Source: JBKEAR01 sp047972425 (lineage in GTDB: Bacteria > Pseudomonadota > Alphaproteobacteria > JBKEAR01). From it: 64,000 nucleotides of DNA. The DNA is taken from positions 34,894 through 98,893 of the forward strand of contig JBKEAR010000039.1 of assembly GCA_047972425.1 (NCBI GenBank), in the 5' to 3' direction. A model generated the notes under the pieces. The model was not told the origin of the DNA and did no database searches. It was given only the letters and a program-made list of their open reading frames with translations. The position numbers were made by a program, and so were the translations under genes. Below are positions 34,719 to 43,962 of the stretch, piece after piece (the stretch's first letter is position 1; each line of letters starts with the position of its first letter).

Positions 34719-35612
34719 TTATACCGAAAAATCTAATCCCCATTTTTCAAAATGGGAGCGATCTTCTGACCAATTAGGGCGAATACGGACTTGCAAGAAC
34801 AAATGAACTTTTGTATCTAATATTTGGCTGAGCTCAATACGTGATGCTTTACCGATATTTTTAATCATTTGCCCTTTATGCCCTAAAACAATGGCGCGTT
34901 GCGATTTGCGTTCTACATAAATAACTTGCTCAATACGAACGGAGCCGTCATCTTGCTCGGTATAAACATCATTTTCTACTGCAATTGCATAGGGTAACTC
35001 TTGGTGTAAATATTCATAAATTTTTTCGCGGGTAATCTCAGCCGCGAGCATACGCATAGGAAGGTCGGAAAGTTGATCCTCCGGATAATGCCATGGACCT
35101 TGGGGCATATGATCATATAAATATTTCACTAAATCATCAACGCCGCTACCGTTAAGTGCCGATATCATAAAGCTTTGCTCAAAAGATAAAACCGTATTGA
35201 TTTCTTGGCTAAGAGATAAAAGTTTATCTCGGGCAATGGTATCGATTTTATTAAGAGCTAAAATCAAAGGTGTTTTGACTTCTTCTTTTAAACGCAATAG
35301 CATTTCGCGTAATTTTTTGGTAAGACCTGCATTGGCATCGATGATAACAATAGTCATATCCCCTTCGGTTGTTCCTTGCCAAGCTGCTTGAACCATTGCT
35401 TTATCCAAGCGGCGTTTTGGTTGGAATATACCGGGGGTGTCTTGCAAAATAATTTGGGCGTCATTGACGATTGCCACACCTAAAATTCGATTACGTGTCG
35501 TTTGAACTTTATGCGATGTAATACTGACTTTTGCCCCAACAATTTTGTTAACAAGTGTTGATTTACCCGCATTGGTTAAACCAAAAACAGTCACAAATCC
35601 ACATTTTGTCAT
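34719..35612 (-). CDS. era: GTPase Era
   Basis: Era assists 16S rRNA maturation and 30S assembly. 297 residues with G1 GLTNAGKST, G3 DTPGI, G4 NKID, and a C-terminal KH RNA-binding domain containing the VLGHKGQMIKNIGKASR turn. It overlaps the rnc stop by four bases (ATGA), the usual rnc-era coupling. Confidence 0.97.
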   Translation of the reverse strand: MTKCGFVTVFGLTNAGKSTLVNKIVGAKVSITSHKVQTTRNRILGVAIVNDAQIILQDTPGIFQPKRRLDKAMVQAAWQGTTEGDMTIVIIDANAGLTKKLREMLLRLKEEVKTPLILALNKIDTIARDKLLSLSQEINTVLSFEQSFMISALNGSGVDDLVKYLYDHMPQGPWHYPEDQLSDLPMRMLAAEITREKIYEYLHQELPYAIAVENDVYTEQDDGSVRIEQVIYVERKSQRAIVLGHKGQMIKNIGKASRIELSQILDTKVHLFLQVRIRPNWSEDRSHFEKWGLDFSV

Positions 35613-36298
35613 TTAGGAGATACTTTCATTAATAGATTTTGCGCTGCTATTCGCTCGGCCTTTTTTTTATTTTTTGCCGTGGCCGATGCTTTTTTATTAC
35701 CTACAGAAACCTCAACAACAAACTCAGGGTCATGGTCGGGGCCAGTTTGTTCGATAATAGTGTATAAGGGTAAATCATAACCTTTTTTTTGCGCCCATTC
35801 TTGTAAAGCCGATTTTGCATCTTTAGGGGCATCTCCTGCGCGCAAAAAGTTGTACCATAAATCGTTAATAAACTCATTACAGTAACTTAAACCATATTCT
35901 AAATAGAAATACGCAATTAATGCCTCTACGGCATCGGATAATATTGCCGGATTTTCTCTGCCACCGGATTTTTCTTCGGAAAATGACATTAAGATATGCT
36001 CGTTAATTTTAATTTTGAGCGCCACCTGAGAAATAACATCGCGGCTGGCCAACCAAGCTAAACGCCGTGCCAAATGCCCCTCTTTTTCCTTTGGGTAAAG
36101 TTTATATAAGCTTTCGGCTATAACCAAACCCAAAATACGATCGCCTAAAAATTCTAATCGCTCGTTACTCTTTCCCTTGCCCCCCGCTTTTTTAGAGATA
36201 CTATCGTGGGTGAGCGCCGTACGAAAAAGCTTTTCGTTCACAAGAGTTTTTTGGGATAATTGATTAATCCATAATATGGTTTTTTTGGTAAGTATCAT
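35609..36298 (-). CDS. rnc: Ribonuclease III
   Basis: Double-strand-specific endonuclease for rRNA and mRNA processing. 229 residues; catalytic signature ERLEFLGDRILGL with the Glu/Asp metal ligands, the second set in SDAVEALIAYFYLEYG, and a C-terminal dsRNA-binding domain with KKASATAKNKKKAERIAA. The ATG at 36298 lies 35 bases inside the lepB 3' end, an unusually long same-strand overlap. Confidence 0.96.
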   Translation of the reverse strand: MILTKKTILWINQLSQKTLVNEKLFRTALTHDSISKKAGGKGKSNERLEFLGDRILGLVIAESLYKLYPKEKEGHLARRLAWLASRDVISQVALKIKINEHILMSFSEEKSGGRENPAILSDAVEALIAYFYLEYGLSYCNEFINDLWYNFLRAGDAPKDAKSALQEWAQKKGYDLPLYTIIEQTGPDHDPEFVVEVSVGNKKASATAKNKKKAERIAAQNLLMKVSPK

Positions 36299-37118
36299 AA
36301 TCTTTATCCGTATACATTTTCATAAATATGCGTTTTCCTTTTAGACTTTGGAAAAAGTTAAAATTGATATAGGTTGCTTTACCTAAAAGATATGTTTCTT
36401 CAACAGTTCCCCAATCTCGTGAATCGGCAGAAAGATCCCGATCATCACCCATAAAGAAATAATGTTTATCGGGGATAACAAATGTTTGTGTATTATCAAA
36501 TTGTGCACCAGATATTGGTAGTATCCGATTATTTTTATCTAAAGCTTCAACCTCATATACAATATAATTTTGCCCGTTTGGCATATATTCACGGTAACGT
36601 GTAAAGACTGAATCGCTCCGATTATGTTTGATAATATGGTCGATTTTTTCTTTTTTTAATGGGACATCATTAATATAAACAACACCATTAACCACTTTTA
36701 AACGCTCCCCCGGTAAACCGAGTAACCGTTTAACCATAATGCGACCATCGGAAGGGCGTTTAAAAACAATGACATCTCCCCTTTTAGGCTCACCCCCTAA
36801 TATTTTTAAACGGCCATCAGGAACAAAAGGAGCCGTAAAAAATGAAGGTGATTTTTTAGAATATCCATAGGCCATTTTATTAACTGATATAAAATCGCCA
36901 ATTTCTAATCGGGGCAACATCGATTCTGATGGAATACGAAAAGGTTCCCATAAAAATGTGCGTATCGCAAGGAGAATTGCTAAAAGAACCACTATTGAGC
37001 GAATAATCTCTTGAGGTGTCTCTTTCTTTTTATTGCGTTTTTTATTTTTTTTGCTGCTACCGCTAATATCGTTATCTTCGGTAACTATATTCTCTATAAT
37101 CTCGGATTTATCGGCCAT
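36264..37118 (-). CDS. lepB: Signal peptidase I
   Basis: Membrane serine protease that removes Sec and Tat signal peptides. ATG 37118 is chosen because AAGGAG lies ten bases upstream; a TTG nine bases earlier is too close to it. A charged N-terminus rich in Lys/Asn is followed by one membrane helix, the catalytic Ser in RIPSESMLPRL, and the catalytic Lys in RIMVKRLLGLPGE; GDDRDLSADSRDWG is box E. 284 residues. It overlaps acpS by 11 bases and rnc by 35. Confidence 0.96.
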   Translation of the reverse strand: MADKSEIIENIVTEDNDISGSSKKNKKRNKKKETPQEIIRSIVVLLAILLAIRTFLWEPFRIPSESMLPRLEIGDFISVNKMAYGYSKKSPSFFTAPFVPDGRLKILGGEPKRGDVIVFKRPSDGRIMVKRLLGLPGERLKVVNGVVYINDVPLKKEKIDHIIKHNRSDSVFTRYREYMPNGQNYIVYEVEALDKNNRILPISGAQFDNTQTFVIPDKHYFFMGDDRDLSADSRDWGTVEETYLLGKATYINFNFFQSLKGKRIFMKMYTDKDYDTYQKNHIMD

Positions 37119-37545
37119 AAATGCCAAGCTCCTTAGCTAGTTTTTTATCAATTGCGGAAATGATAACAATTCCATGGGCTAAAGGATACTCGTCTGTAAG
37201 AGAAACGTCAATCTTTGGGTAGTAATTTTTGGGGGTGAGTTCTAAAACACGCTTATAAGCCCCGCCCGTTAGACGAATTGTTGGTTGGCCCGATGGTAAA
37301 TGAATAACCTCCATATCGCGCCAAAAAACCCCTTTACGCAAGCCTGTACCTAAAGCTTTTGAACATGCTTCTTTAGCTGCCCATCGTTGTGCCAAGCGTG
37401 CCGATGGATTTTTACGCCGAAATGAAGATTCAATTTCTTGTTGGGTATAAATACGATTTAAAAAACGCTCGCCAAATTTTTTAATTGTATTATCAATGCG
37501 TGTAATATCCGCTAAATCGGTACCTACCCCTAAAATAATGCCCAT
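37108..37545 (-). CDS. acpS: Holo-ACP synthase
   Basis: Transfers phosphopantetheine to acyl carrier protein. 145 residues with GVGTDLADITRI (Mg-binding Asp) and RWAAKEACSKALGTG (catalytic Glu/Lys). The C-terminus is about 15 residues longer than E. coli AcpS. It sits between the DUF2062 gene, which it touches by one base, and lepB. Confidence 0.95.
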   Translation of the reverse strand: MGIILGVGTDLADITRIDNTIKKFGERFLNRIYTQQEIESSFRRKNPSARLAQRWAAKEACSKALGTGLRKGVFWRDMEVIHLPSGQPTIRLTGGAYKRVLELTPKNYYPKIDVSLTDEYPLAHGIVIISAIDKKLAKELGIYGR

Positions 37546-38132
37546 TAAATGCTCTCCTTATCCTGTATATTATTATTTTTGCCTCTAGCTAATATTAATT
37601 TTCTTTTTTGCCGGATAGTTACCAAAATAATATAGACAATATAGCGGGTAATTAACCAAATGGGAATGAATAAGATGAGTGAGCTGAGCATCATTATTTT
37701 GAGTAAAGGCATAATATCGTGTAAAATGATTTGAAACATATGCCAAAAATTATTGAAATCATGATTAAAAACAGATGCCCGAAAATAATAACCAATTTGG
37801 TTTAATTGGTGTAAATCATTTAACTCGCCATTATATTTATTATCAAAAATAAAAAGACCAAATCCATACACAAATAGCCAAATAAACGGAAATGTAATAG
37901 GATTACCAATAAAAGTTCCCATTATCCCTGCCCAAATATTTTTGCGGTGCAATTTGCAAGCAATAATTGTTAGCAGAAGGTGAAAACCTAATAATGGTGT
38001 AAATGATATTGCAACACCCCATGCAAACCCTGCGGCCAATGAATCTTCGGCATCATTTTTTCGGCTCATTTTAAATATTAAATACTGAAACCACCGATGC
38101 GGATAACGGAGCGACCAAATTAAATTTTTCAT
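37545..38132 (-). CDS. DUF2062 membrane protein
   Basis: A 195-residue inner-membrane protein with three to four hydrophobic segments. The DUF2062 signature GFAWGVAISFTPLLGFHLLL and the following GTFIGNPITFPFIW are clear. The function is unknown. It is regularly found next to acpS and rsh in alphaproteobacteria; here it starts 20 bases after rsh. In several relatives pyrE lies between rsh and this gene; it is absent here. Confidence 0.88.
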   Translation of the reverse strand: MKNLIWSLRYPHRWFQYLIFKMSRKNDAEDSLAAGFAWGVAISFTPLLGFHLLLTIIACKLHRKNIWAGIMGTFIGNPITFPFIWLFVYGFGLFIFDNKYNGELNDLHQLNQIGYYFRASVFNHDFNNFWHMFQIILHDIMPLLKIMMLSSLILFIPIWLITRYIVYIILVTIRQKRKLILARGKNNNIQDKESI

Positions 38133-38151
38133 TTTGCTATATCATTATGCA

Positions 38152-40293
38152 TTACGTTGATAAACTTCGGGGTCGTGTAATATGCATGATATTCGGTGAT
38201 TGGCTTAATTGTTCTCTGATTTTATTAAGATGGCGTAAAGAATGAACATGGATATCTAAAATAACATCGCGATTATCCCCACCTGAAAGGGTTAAATCGA
38301 TATGTTCAATATTAATCTGATTTTGTGTTAATATAGAAGTGACATCATTCAGTGAGCCTAAATTTTCTTTTATTGTTAATTTTAAGCGCGCAATATATTC
38401 ATGGTTTTCGCTTTCTTCGTTCCATGCAATATCATGCCAGTGATATTTGGGGCCATCATTATTATCAAAATGGGCAAGTTGATGACAATCAATCGAATGC
38501 ACACTTAATGTTTGCCCGGGCATTGATATGCCAACAATACGGTCGCCCGGTAACGGATGGCAGCAATTACTAAAAGTAATAATTCCTTTAAACTTCCCAT
38601 TAATCGGCATTTTATAGTTATCTTCATTCGATACAAAATCTAAAGTTTCACTTTCGGTTTGGCCTTCAAGCTCTGGATGTAAAAACCATAAAACTGCCCT
38701 TGTATCTAGCTCCCCTTTACCAATTGCACTAAATAAATCCTCTTTGGCAGGAAAACGAAAATGTCGTATCGCTTTTTGAAGCTCTTCTTGCGAAAAATTT
38801 TGTTGCGCTTGAGAAAAGGTTTGAAATAACAAGCCATGGCCAATCTCGGCATATTTTTCGCGATTATTCAACCGCCAAAATCGCCGAATGCCGGAGCGTG
38901 CCGAACCTGTTTTAACCAAAGGTATCCAACTGACTTTGGGCTTGGTAGTATCATCGGTAAGAATTTGGACTTGCTCGTTATTATTCAATTGGTGTAAAGG
39001 CCCAACCTCGATACCATCAACAATAGCACCCACACATTTATCACCAACTTCACTATGCACAGCATAAGCAAAATCAATGACTAAAGCCCCTTCTCTTAAT
39101 TGAATAATATCCCCCTTAGGTGTAAAGCAGAACATTTGGTCTCGGAACATTTCCATGCGTGTATGCTCTAAAATTTCCTCGGTTGTGAGGCTTTCTTTCA
39201 TAATATTAATCAGCGAGCGTAAACCCAAATATTCATGTACTTGCGGTTTACCATTTTGCTTGTAACGCCAATGTGCCGCAATACCATGCTCGGCAATTTC
39301 ATGCATCTCAAAGGTGCGAATTTGCACTTCAATACGCTCCTTACGCGGGCCGATTAAGCTAGTATGTAATGATTGATAACCGTTGGGTTTAGGGTTGCTG
39401 ATAAAGTCTCTAAAACGGCCTGTTCGGAACTTATAGCCCGATGTATGTAATGCCCATAAGGCACGATAACAATCCTCTACCGTATTCACAAAAATCCGAA
39501 AAGCAACAATATCCCAAATCTCTGAAAATCGGATTTTTTGGGTTTGCATTTTCTTCCAAATACTATACGGCTCTTTAAAGCGCCATTTAATCTCGGCATC
39601 TATTTGGTGATTACTTAATGTATCGACCAAGCCATTTTCTATACGGATAATATCATCATCGCCTCGTGATTGAATAAATTGAATACGTGCTTCAATATTC
39701 TCCCATGTTTTGGGGTCGATATATTTTAAGCTGGTATTTTCGAGCTCACTTTTAAACTCGTTAATCCCAATACGCTCGGCTAAAGGCGCATAAATATCTA
39801 AAGTTTCTTTGGCAACCCGTTGTTGTTGCTCTGGCTGGGTAAAATTGAGCGTACGGATATTATGCACGCGATCGGCTAACTTTACCAATAATACCCGAAT
39901 ATCACTTGCTGCGGCTAAAATAAGTTTACGGAAATTCTCGGCTGCTTTTTCTTCTTTTGTTTCCGTATTAAAGTGATATTGGCTTAATTTTGTAACAGCT
40001 TCGACCATTTGGGCAATATCTTCTCCAAAATATTCAACCAAATCTTCATAACTGGTATCGGTGTCCTCAATTGTATCATGCAACAACCCCGTACAAATTG
40101 TATCAACATCGCAACCGAAATCGGCCAATATGCCCGCAACCTCTACCGGATGATGAAAATATGGATCCCCAGATTTTCTTTTTTGGTGCCCATGGGCTTT
40201 CATAGCATAAACATAGGCTTTATTTATAAGGTTTTCATCGGCATTGGGGTTGAATGCTTTAACCTTTTCCACAAGTTCGTATTGGCGGAGCAT
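38152..40293 (-). CDS. rsh: Bifunctional (p)ppGpp synthetase/hydrolase, Rsh (RelA/SpoT)
   Basis: The 713-residue Rsh controls the stringent response. N-terminal HD hydrolase with HPVEVAGILADFG and the metal motif HDTIED is intact; the synthetase domain contains RFKEPYSIWKKM and GYQSLHTSL; then TGS (FTPKGDIIQL) and a C-terminal ACT domain (KENLGSLNDVTSILTQ). Both activities are predicted. A bidirectional terminator lies between rpoZ and this gene, so rsh probably has its own promoter or receives only readthrough. Confidence 0.95.
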   Translation of the reverse strand: MLRQYELVEKVKAFNPNADENLINKAYVYAMKAHGHQKRKSGDPYFHHPVEVAGILADFGCDVDTICTGLLHDTIEDTDTSYEDLVEYFGEDIAQMVEAVTKLSQYHFNTETKEEKAAENFRKLILAAASDIRVLLVKLADRVHNIRTLNFTQPEQQQRVAKETLDIYAPLAERIGINEFKSELENTSLKYIDPKTWENIEARIQFIQSRGDDDIIRIENGLVDTLSNHQIDAEIKWRFKEPYSIWKKMQTQKIRFSEIWDIVAFRIFVNTVEDCYRALWALHTSGYKFRTGRFRDFISNPKPNGYQSLHTSLIGPRKERIEVQIRTFEMHEIAEHGIAAHWRYKQNGKPQVHEYLGLRSLINIMKESLTTEEILEHTRMEMFRDQMFCFTPKGDIIQLREGALVIDFAYAVHSEVGDKCVGAIVDGIEVGPLHQLNNNEQVQILTDDTTKPKVSWIPLVKTGSARSGIRRFWRLNNREKYAEIGHGLLFQTFSQAQQNFSQEELQKAIRHFRFPAKEDLFSAIGKGELDTRAVLWFLHPELEGQTESETLDFVSNEDNYKMPINGKFKGIITFSNCCHPLPGDRIVGISMPGQTLSVHSIDCHQLAHFDNNDGPKYHWHDIAWNEESENHEYIARLKLTIKENLGSLNDVTSILTQNQINIEHIDLTLSGGDNRDVILDIHVHSLRHLNKIREQLSQSPNIMHITRPRSLST

Positions 40294-40317
40294 TAGTATT
40301 TTTGACTTTCATTCATT

Positions 40318-40358
40318 AAAAAAAAGCTACCCTACAAATATAGAATAGCTTTTTTTTT
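40318..40358. terminator. Terminator between rpoZ and rsh
   Basis: Arms AAAAAAAAGCTA (40318-40329) and TAGCTTTTTTTTT (40346-40358) with a 16-base loop and long A/T runs on both strands. Confidence 0.55.
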
Positions 40359-40378
40359 AAATCAAATTTATTGATAAT

Positions 40379-40828
40379 TTATTCTTCAACTTTTATATCG
40401 GCATCATCATCAAAATCATCCGGAAGCTGATCAGCTAGCGCCTCTAATGCTTTAGCAAAATCTTCATCAAAGCTATCATTTTTCGATTGTGCATCTTTTG
40501 CTTCTTCTTCAACTTTATCGCTTACAATACCGGCCTCTCGTTCAAGATCTTTTAATAGGCTTTCTTCTTCGGCGTCGTCTTTTCCAAAAGGATCGTCCGA
40601 TTTTACATAGCGTTGTGTTGTGCGAATGAGATCGTGCATTAACTCACCAGCATCTTCTTTATCTTCAGCAATTTCCCTAAGGGCGATTACCGGATTTTTG
40701 TCATTGTCGCGGTCAACCTTTGGTTCCACACCCGATGATAGTGCACGGGCACGTTGAGCCGCAACCAAAACAAGATCAAACCGATTTTCGACCTTTTCAA
40801 TACAATCTTCTACAGTAACACGAGCCAT
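40379..40828 (-). CDS. rpoZ: RNA polymerase omega subunit
   Basis: Omega assists folding of the beta-prime subunit and forms the ppGpp site. The 149 residues begin with the conserved MARVTVEDCIEKVENRFDLVLVAAQRARAL; from about residue 75 the tail is long and very acidic (Asp/Glu rich), extending well beyond E. coli omega (91 residues), as in several alphaproteobacteria. The position next to rsh matches the rpoZ-spoT linkage. Confidence 0.95.
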   Translation of the reverse strand: MARVTVEDCIEKVENRFDLVLVAAQRARALSSGVEPKVDRDNDKNPVIALREIAEDKEDAGELMHDLIRTTQRYVKSDDPFGKDDAEEESLLKDLEREAGIVSDKVEEEAKDAQSKNDSFDEDFAKALEALADQLPDDFDDDADIKVEE

Positions 40829-40904
40829 AGTTTAGAAAATCTCCAATAATTTAAAAACAGAACAAGTAGAATAATCAATTTAGCATCAATTATCAATAGT
40901 TAGT

Positions 40905-41432
40905 TTATGATAAACTGGCTTTTTTATAAATTTGAATATCATCTGGGTTATAATCAAGCTTATCGGCATATTCTTTACATGTTAATTGGGTGTTTGGGAT
41001 AATGAGATTAGGAGCTATTTGTGCTAAAGGAATTAAAACAAAATAGCGCTCCAAAATACGCGGATGCGGTATGGCAATATCTTGTAAAGTATCATGATTT
41101 TCGGTTGTATAATCATTCCATATTAATAAATCTAAATCCAATGTTCTATCCCCCCAACGCTCATTGCGTTCTCTGCCAAAATAAGCCTCTATCTTATGAA
41201 GCTCTTGTAGAAATATTCGGGGGTTGGTTGTATAGGGTTCTACTTGTGCCACGGCATTAATATAAGCTGGTTTGTAAGAATCTGGCCAAGCCGTTGTTTG
41301 ATACCAGTCGGATGTTTGTATTATTTGGCAAATATGATTTTTCTCTAAATAATCTAAAGCTTGCTGGCAGGTCTGATATTTTGTCGATTTATCGTGAATA
41401 TCTAGGTTTGCACCAATAGAAATAATAATCAA
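40905..41432 (-). CDS. folK: 2-amino-4-hydroxy-6-hydroxymethyldihydropteridine pyrophosphokinase
   Basis: FolK pyrophosphorylates the pterin in folate synthesis. I propose TTG 41432 (MIIISIGANLD, 175 residues), since GAGG lies six bases upstream and FolK proteins begin like this; the frame continues to ATG 41444 and beyond. The signature GRERNERWGDRTLDLDLLIW holds the Mg-binding aspartates, and IPHPRILERYFVLIPL follows. It lies 76 bases upstream of rpoZ on the same strand and is divergent from the NYN gene. Confidence 0.92.
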   Translation of the reverse strand: MIIISIGANLDIHDKSTKYQTCQQALDYLEKNHICQIIQTSDWYQTTAWPDSYKPAYINAVAQVEPYTTNPRIFLQELHKIEAYFGRERNERWGDRTLDLDLLIWNDYTTENHDTLQDIAIPHPRILERYFVLIPLAQIAPNLIIPNTQLTCKEYADKLDYNPDDIQIYKKASLS

Positions 41433-41540
41433 AAATAACCTCATTTCATAAAATATGCTTGCAGAATTGTAAAAATATGACAATAAATTAAGATTATATA
41501 TTAAATTAAATTATTATTAAAATTATTTAGGTGAAATATT

Positions 41541-42179
41541 ATGTATATTAATAAAAAAGAAAAAACCGCTATTTTTATTGATGGCTCTAATTTATATACC
41601 ACAGCTCGTGTATTGGGTTTTGATTTAGATTATCAAAAATTACTTAAATTCTTCCAAAAAGAATGTAATTTGGTGCGTGCTTATTACTATACGGCTTTAT
41701 TAGAAGGCCAAGATTATTCTCCTTTACGCCCACTAGTGGATTGGTTGGATTATAATGGTTATAGCATGACAACAAAATCGGCTAAAGAATATACCGATAG
41801 CAATGGTAAAAGCCGAATTAAAGGTTCGGTAGACGTGGAACTTGCTGTGGATGTTATGGAAATTGCCGATAAAGTAGATCATATCATTTTATTTTCAGGC
41901 GATGGTGACTTTAAGCATTTGATTGCCGCCGTACAGCGTAAAGGTGTAAAGGTTACGGTTATTAGTACGGTTCGTTCTCAGCCAGTTATGGCTGCCGATG
42001 AATTACGCCGGCAAGCTGATTATTTTGTCGATTTACTCTCTATAAAAAATATTGTTGCACGCAAAGCATCAGGTAACGCACAAAATGAAAATTCTACAAA
42101 AAAAATTGATGAAGAACTCAATGATGAAATTCTAGCCAATCAAGATTCAGGTATTGATTGGGAAAATGAGTTTGAATAA
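41541..42179 (+). CDS. NYN-domain (LabA/DUF88) putative ribonuclease
   Basis: A 212-residue PIN-like NYN domain protein. The metal-binding acidic residues appear in AIFIDGSNLYTTAR, GSVDVELAVDVME and LFSGDGDFKHLI, the three hallmark segments. Family members are RNA-processing nucleases (for example LabA, eukaryotic MARF1/Limkain). The last 40 residues are acidic and low-complexity. AGGTGA precedes the ATG. It opens a rightward group with thrH and three glycosyltransferase-like genes, and is divergent from folK, an arrangement seen in other alphaproteobacteria. Confidence 0.88.
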   Translation: MYINKKEKTAIFIDGSNLYTTARVLGFDLDYQKLLKFFQKECNLVRAYYYTALLEGQDYSPLRPLVDWLDYNGYSMTTKSAKEYTDSNGKSRIKGSVDVELAVDVMEIADKVDHIILFSGDGDFKHLIAAVQRKGVKVTVISTVRSQPVMAADELRRQADYFVDLLSIKNIVARKASGNAQNENSTKKIDEELNDEILANQDSGIDWENEFE

Positions 42180-42199
42180 AAAGTAACGGAGTAAAAATT

Positions 42200-42805
42200 T
42201 TGGAAATTATATGCTTAGATATGGAAGGTGTTATTGTTCCTGAAATTTGGGTGAATTTTGCCGAAAAAACAGGAATAAAAGAGCTGCGCCTAACGACAAG
42301 AGATATTAAAGATTATAATGAGCTTATGGATTATCGGTTAAAAATACTTAACCAACATGGATATAAAATAAAAGATATCCAAGATGTTATTGCAACACTT
42401 AAACCATTTGATGGTGCAAAAGAATTTTTAGATTGGATAAGAGAAAGAACCCAATTGGTTATTCTTTCGGATACATTTAGTGAATTTGCAAAACCATTAA
42501 TGGTGCAGCTTGGAATGCCAACACTTTTTTGCCATGAACTGGAAATTGCCGATGATGGGCAAATCACGGATTATAAATTACGTATGAAGGATCATAAAAC
42601 CCATGCCACAAGAGCTTTTCAGAGCTTAAATTTTGATGTTTTTGCCGCAGGTGATTCGTATAATGATACAGGTATGCTAAAGCAGGCTCAAAAAGGTGTT
42701 TTATTCCGTGCGCCACAAAATGTTAAAGATGAATTTTCTCAATTTAAAACTGCCGAGACTTATGAAGAAATGAAAGATATAATCTCAACATTTTTAGAAA
42801 GATAA
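42200..42805 (+). CDS. thrH: ThrH: phosphoserine phosphatase / phosphoserine:homoserine phosphotransferase
   Basis: A 201-residue HAD-family enzyme. Motif I is CLDMEGVIVPEIW, the ThrH-specific DMEG form, motif II the Ser in VILSDTFSEFAKP, and motif IV GDSYNDTGMLKQA. ThrH of Pseudomonas dephosphorylates phosphoserine or transfers its phosphate to homoserine, linking serine and threonine synthesis. The start is TTG 42200, supported by GGAG eight bases upstream. The first glycosyltransferase-like gene follows after six bases. Confidence 0.93.
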   Translation: MEIICLDMEGVIVPEIWVNFAEKTGIKELRLTTRDIKDYNELMDYRLKILNQHGYKIKDIQDVIATLKPFDGAKEFLDWIRERTQLVILSDTFSEFAKPLMVQLGMPTLFCHELEIADDGQITDYKLRMKDHKTHATRAFQSLNFDVFAAGDSYNDTGMLKQAQKGVLFRAPQNVKDEFSQFKTAETYEEMKDIISTFLER

Positions 42806-42811
42806 TCATTT

Positions 42812-43951
42812 ATGGCAAAAGACCCCTATTTGGAACAAATAAAAAATAAAGCACAAAAGATGGAGCTTTTGTTGCGGTATATACCATATCCGCCTTTAAA
42901 AGTTCGTTTATTGCGTTATTACACGCGACTATATAATTTTGATAAGGTTTCTGAAATTTTATCGGAAATACCCATTCGCTTTCCTTATAATTCTAACGAT
43001 CGCTTTCAACTTGCATTTACTTGCTATAAATTGAACCAATTTAAAAAAGCTAAAGAATTATTACAGCCTTATTTTCCCGATAAAATCAACAGGGAAAAAC
43101 TGGTATCACCCCATGCAAAAGGATTAAGCCTTACGCATAAAGAAAGACTAATTCTTTTAGCCGCTCGGTTTCATATTCAAGAGGTTTATCAAAATAAGGG
43201 TATAACTATAGCATCAGATGTATTTAACGATGTTCAAGATTTGCTGGATAAAGTTATCGTTAAGCGTATTAAAGCAAAAAAACAAACAGATGATAGCCCG
43301 AAAACGGCATATATATTAAATTCGTTAAATGATTTTATTAAAAATATAAAAAATGCCACTTCGGTCGCTATTATTGGTAATGGGCCAAACTTATTGAATA
43401 AAAAGCTTGGCAAAGAGATTGATATGCATGATATTATTGTGCGTATGAATTTTTTTCATACCAAAAATTACGAGCAAGATACTGGAATAAAAACGGATAT
43501 TTGGGTAACAGGTGCAAACGAAGCCTATGTTGATAAACAATTAGATCAGACACCCAAAAATATATTATCTATTTTAAAATCATCAGGACTTCAAAATAAA
43601 ACTACCTTTTTGCCAACAATCGAAAAAATTGAAGAAAGATTAAGGCAAGCATATACAGATTTTATTACGATACCTGCTGAGCAGCAAACTCTGGCTGAAG
43701 TGAAATGTTTAACTGAAACTCCATCAACCGGAATGCGCTCTATTAGTTTTATGGTAAATATTTGTAATAAAAATGTCGATTTATACGGGTTTGACTTTTT
43801 TAGCACAACAGCGCATCATTATTACGATGTTAATCGCCCGCTCGGAAAAGATTTTAAAGATAGAAAAATGTGGTATGTAGGGCATGATTTTTCTTGGGAG
43901 GCTATTTATGCACAAATACTAGCTTATCAGAAAAGAGCAAATATTTTTTAA
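42812..43951 (+). CDS. Sialyltransferase-like (GT29/GT42-type) glycosyltransferase, copy 1
   Basis: A 379-residue protein in two parts. Residues 1 to about 175 are helical with TPR-like pairs. From 185 the catalytic-type domain shows VAIIGNGPN (185-193), IDMHDIIVRMNFF, PSTGMR (304-309), YGFDFF (325-330), H335-H-Y-Y-D339 and a late GHDFSWE (H358). These match, in order, the L, S, III and VS sialylmotifs of eukaryotic GT29 enzymes, and in part Campylobacter CstII (GT42). There is no signal peptide or membrane helix. Sugar donor and acceptor are unknown; no CMP-sugar genes are nearby. Confidence 0.72.
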   Translation: MAKDPYLEQIKNKAQKMELLLRYIPYPPLKVRLLRYYTRLYNFDKVSEILSEIPIRFPYNSNDRFQLAFTCYKLNQFKKAKELLQPYFPDKINREKLVSPHAKGLSLTHKERLILLAARFHIQEVYQNKGITIASDVFNDVQDLLDKVIVKRIKAKKQTDDSPKTAYILNSLNDFIKNIKNATSVAIIGNGPNLLNKKLGKEIDMHDIIVRMNFFHTKNYEQDTGIKTDIWVTGANEAYVDKQLDQTPKNILSILKSSGLQNKTTFLPTIEKIEERLRQAYTDFITIPAEQQTLAEVKCLTETPSTGMRSISFMVNICNKNVDLYGFDFFSTTAHHYYDVNRPLGKDFKDRKMWYVGHDFSWEAIYAQILAYQKRANIF

Positions 43952-43962
43952 GGAATATTCTA

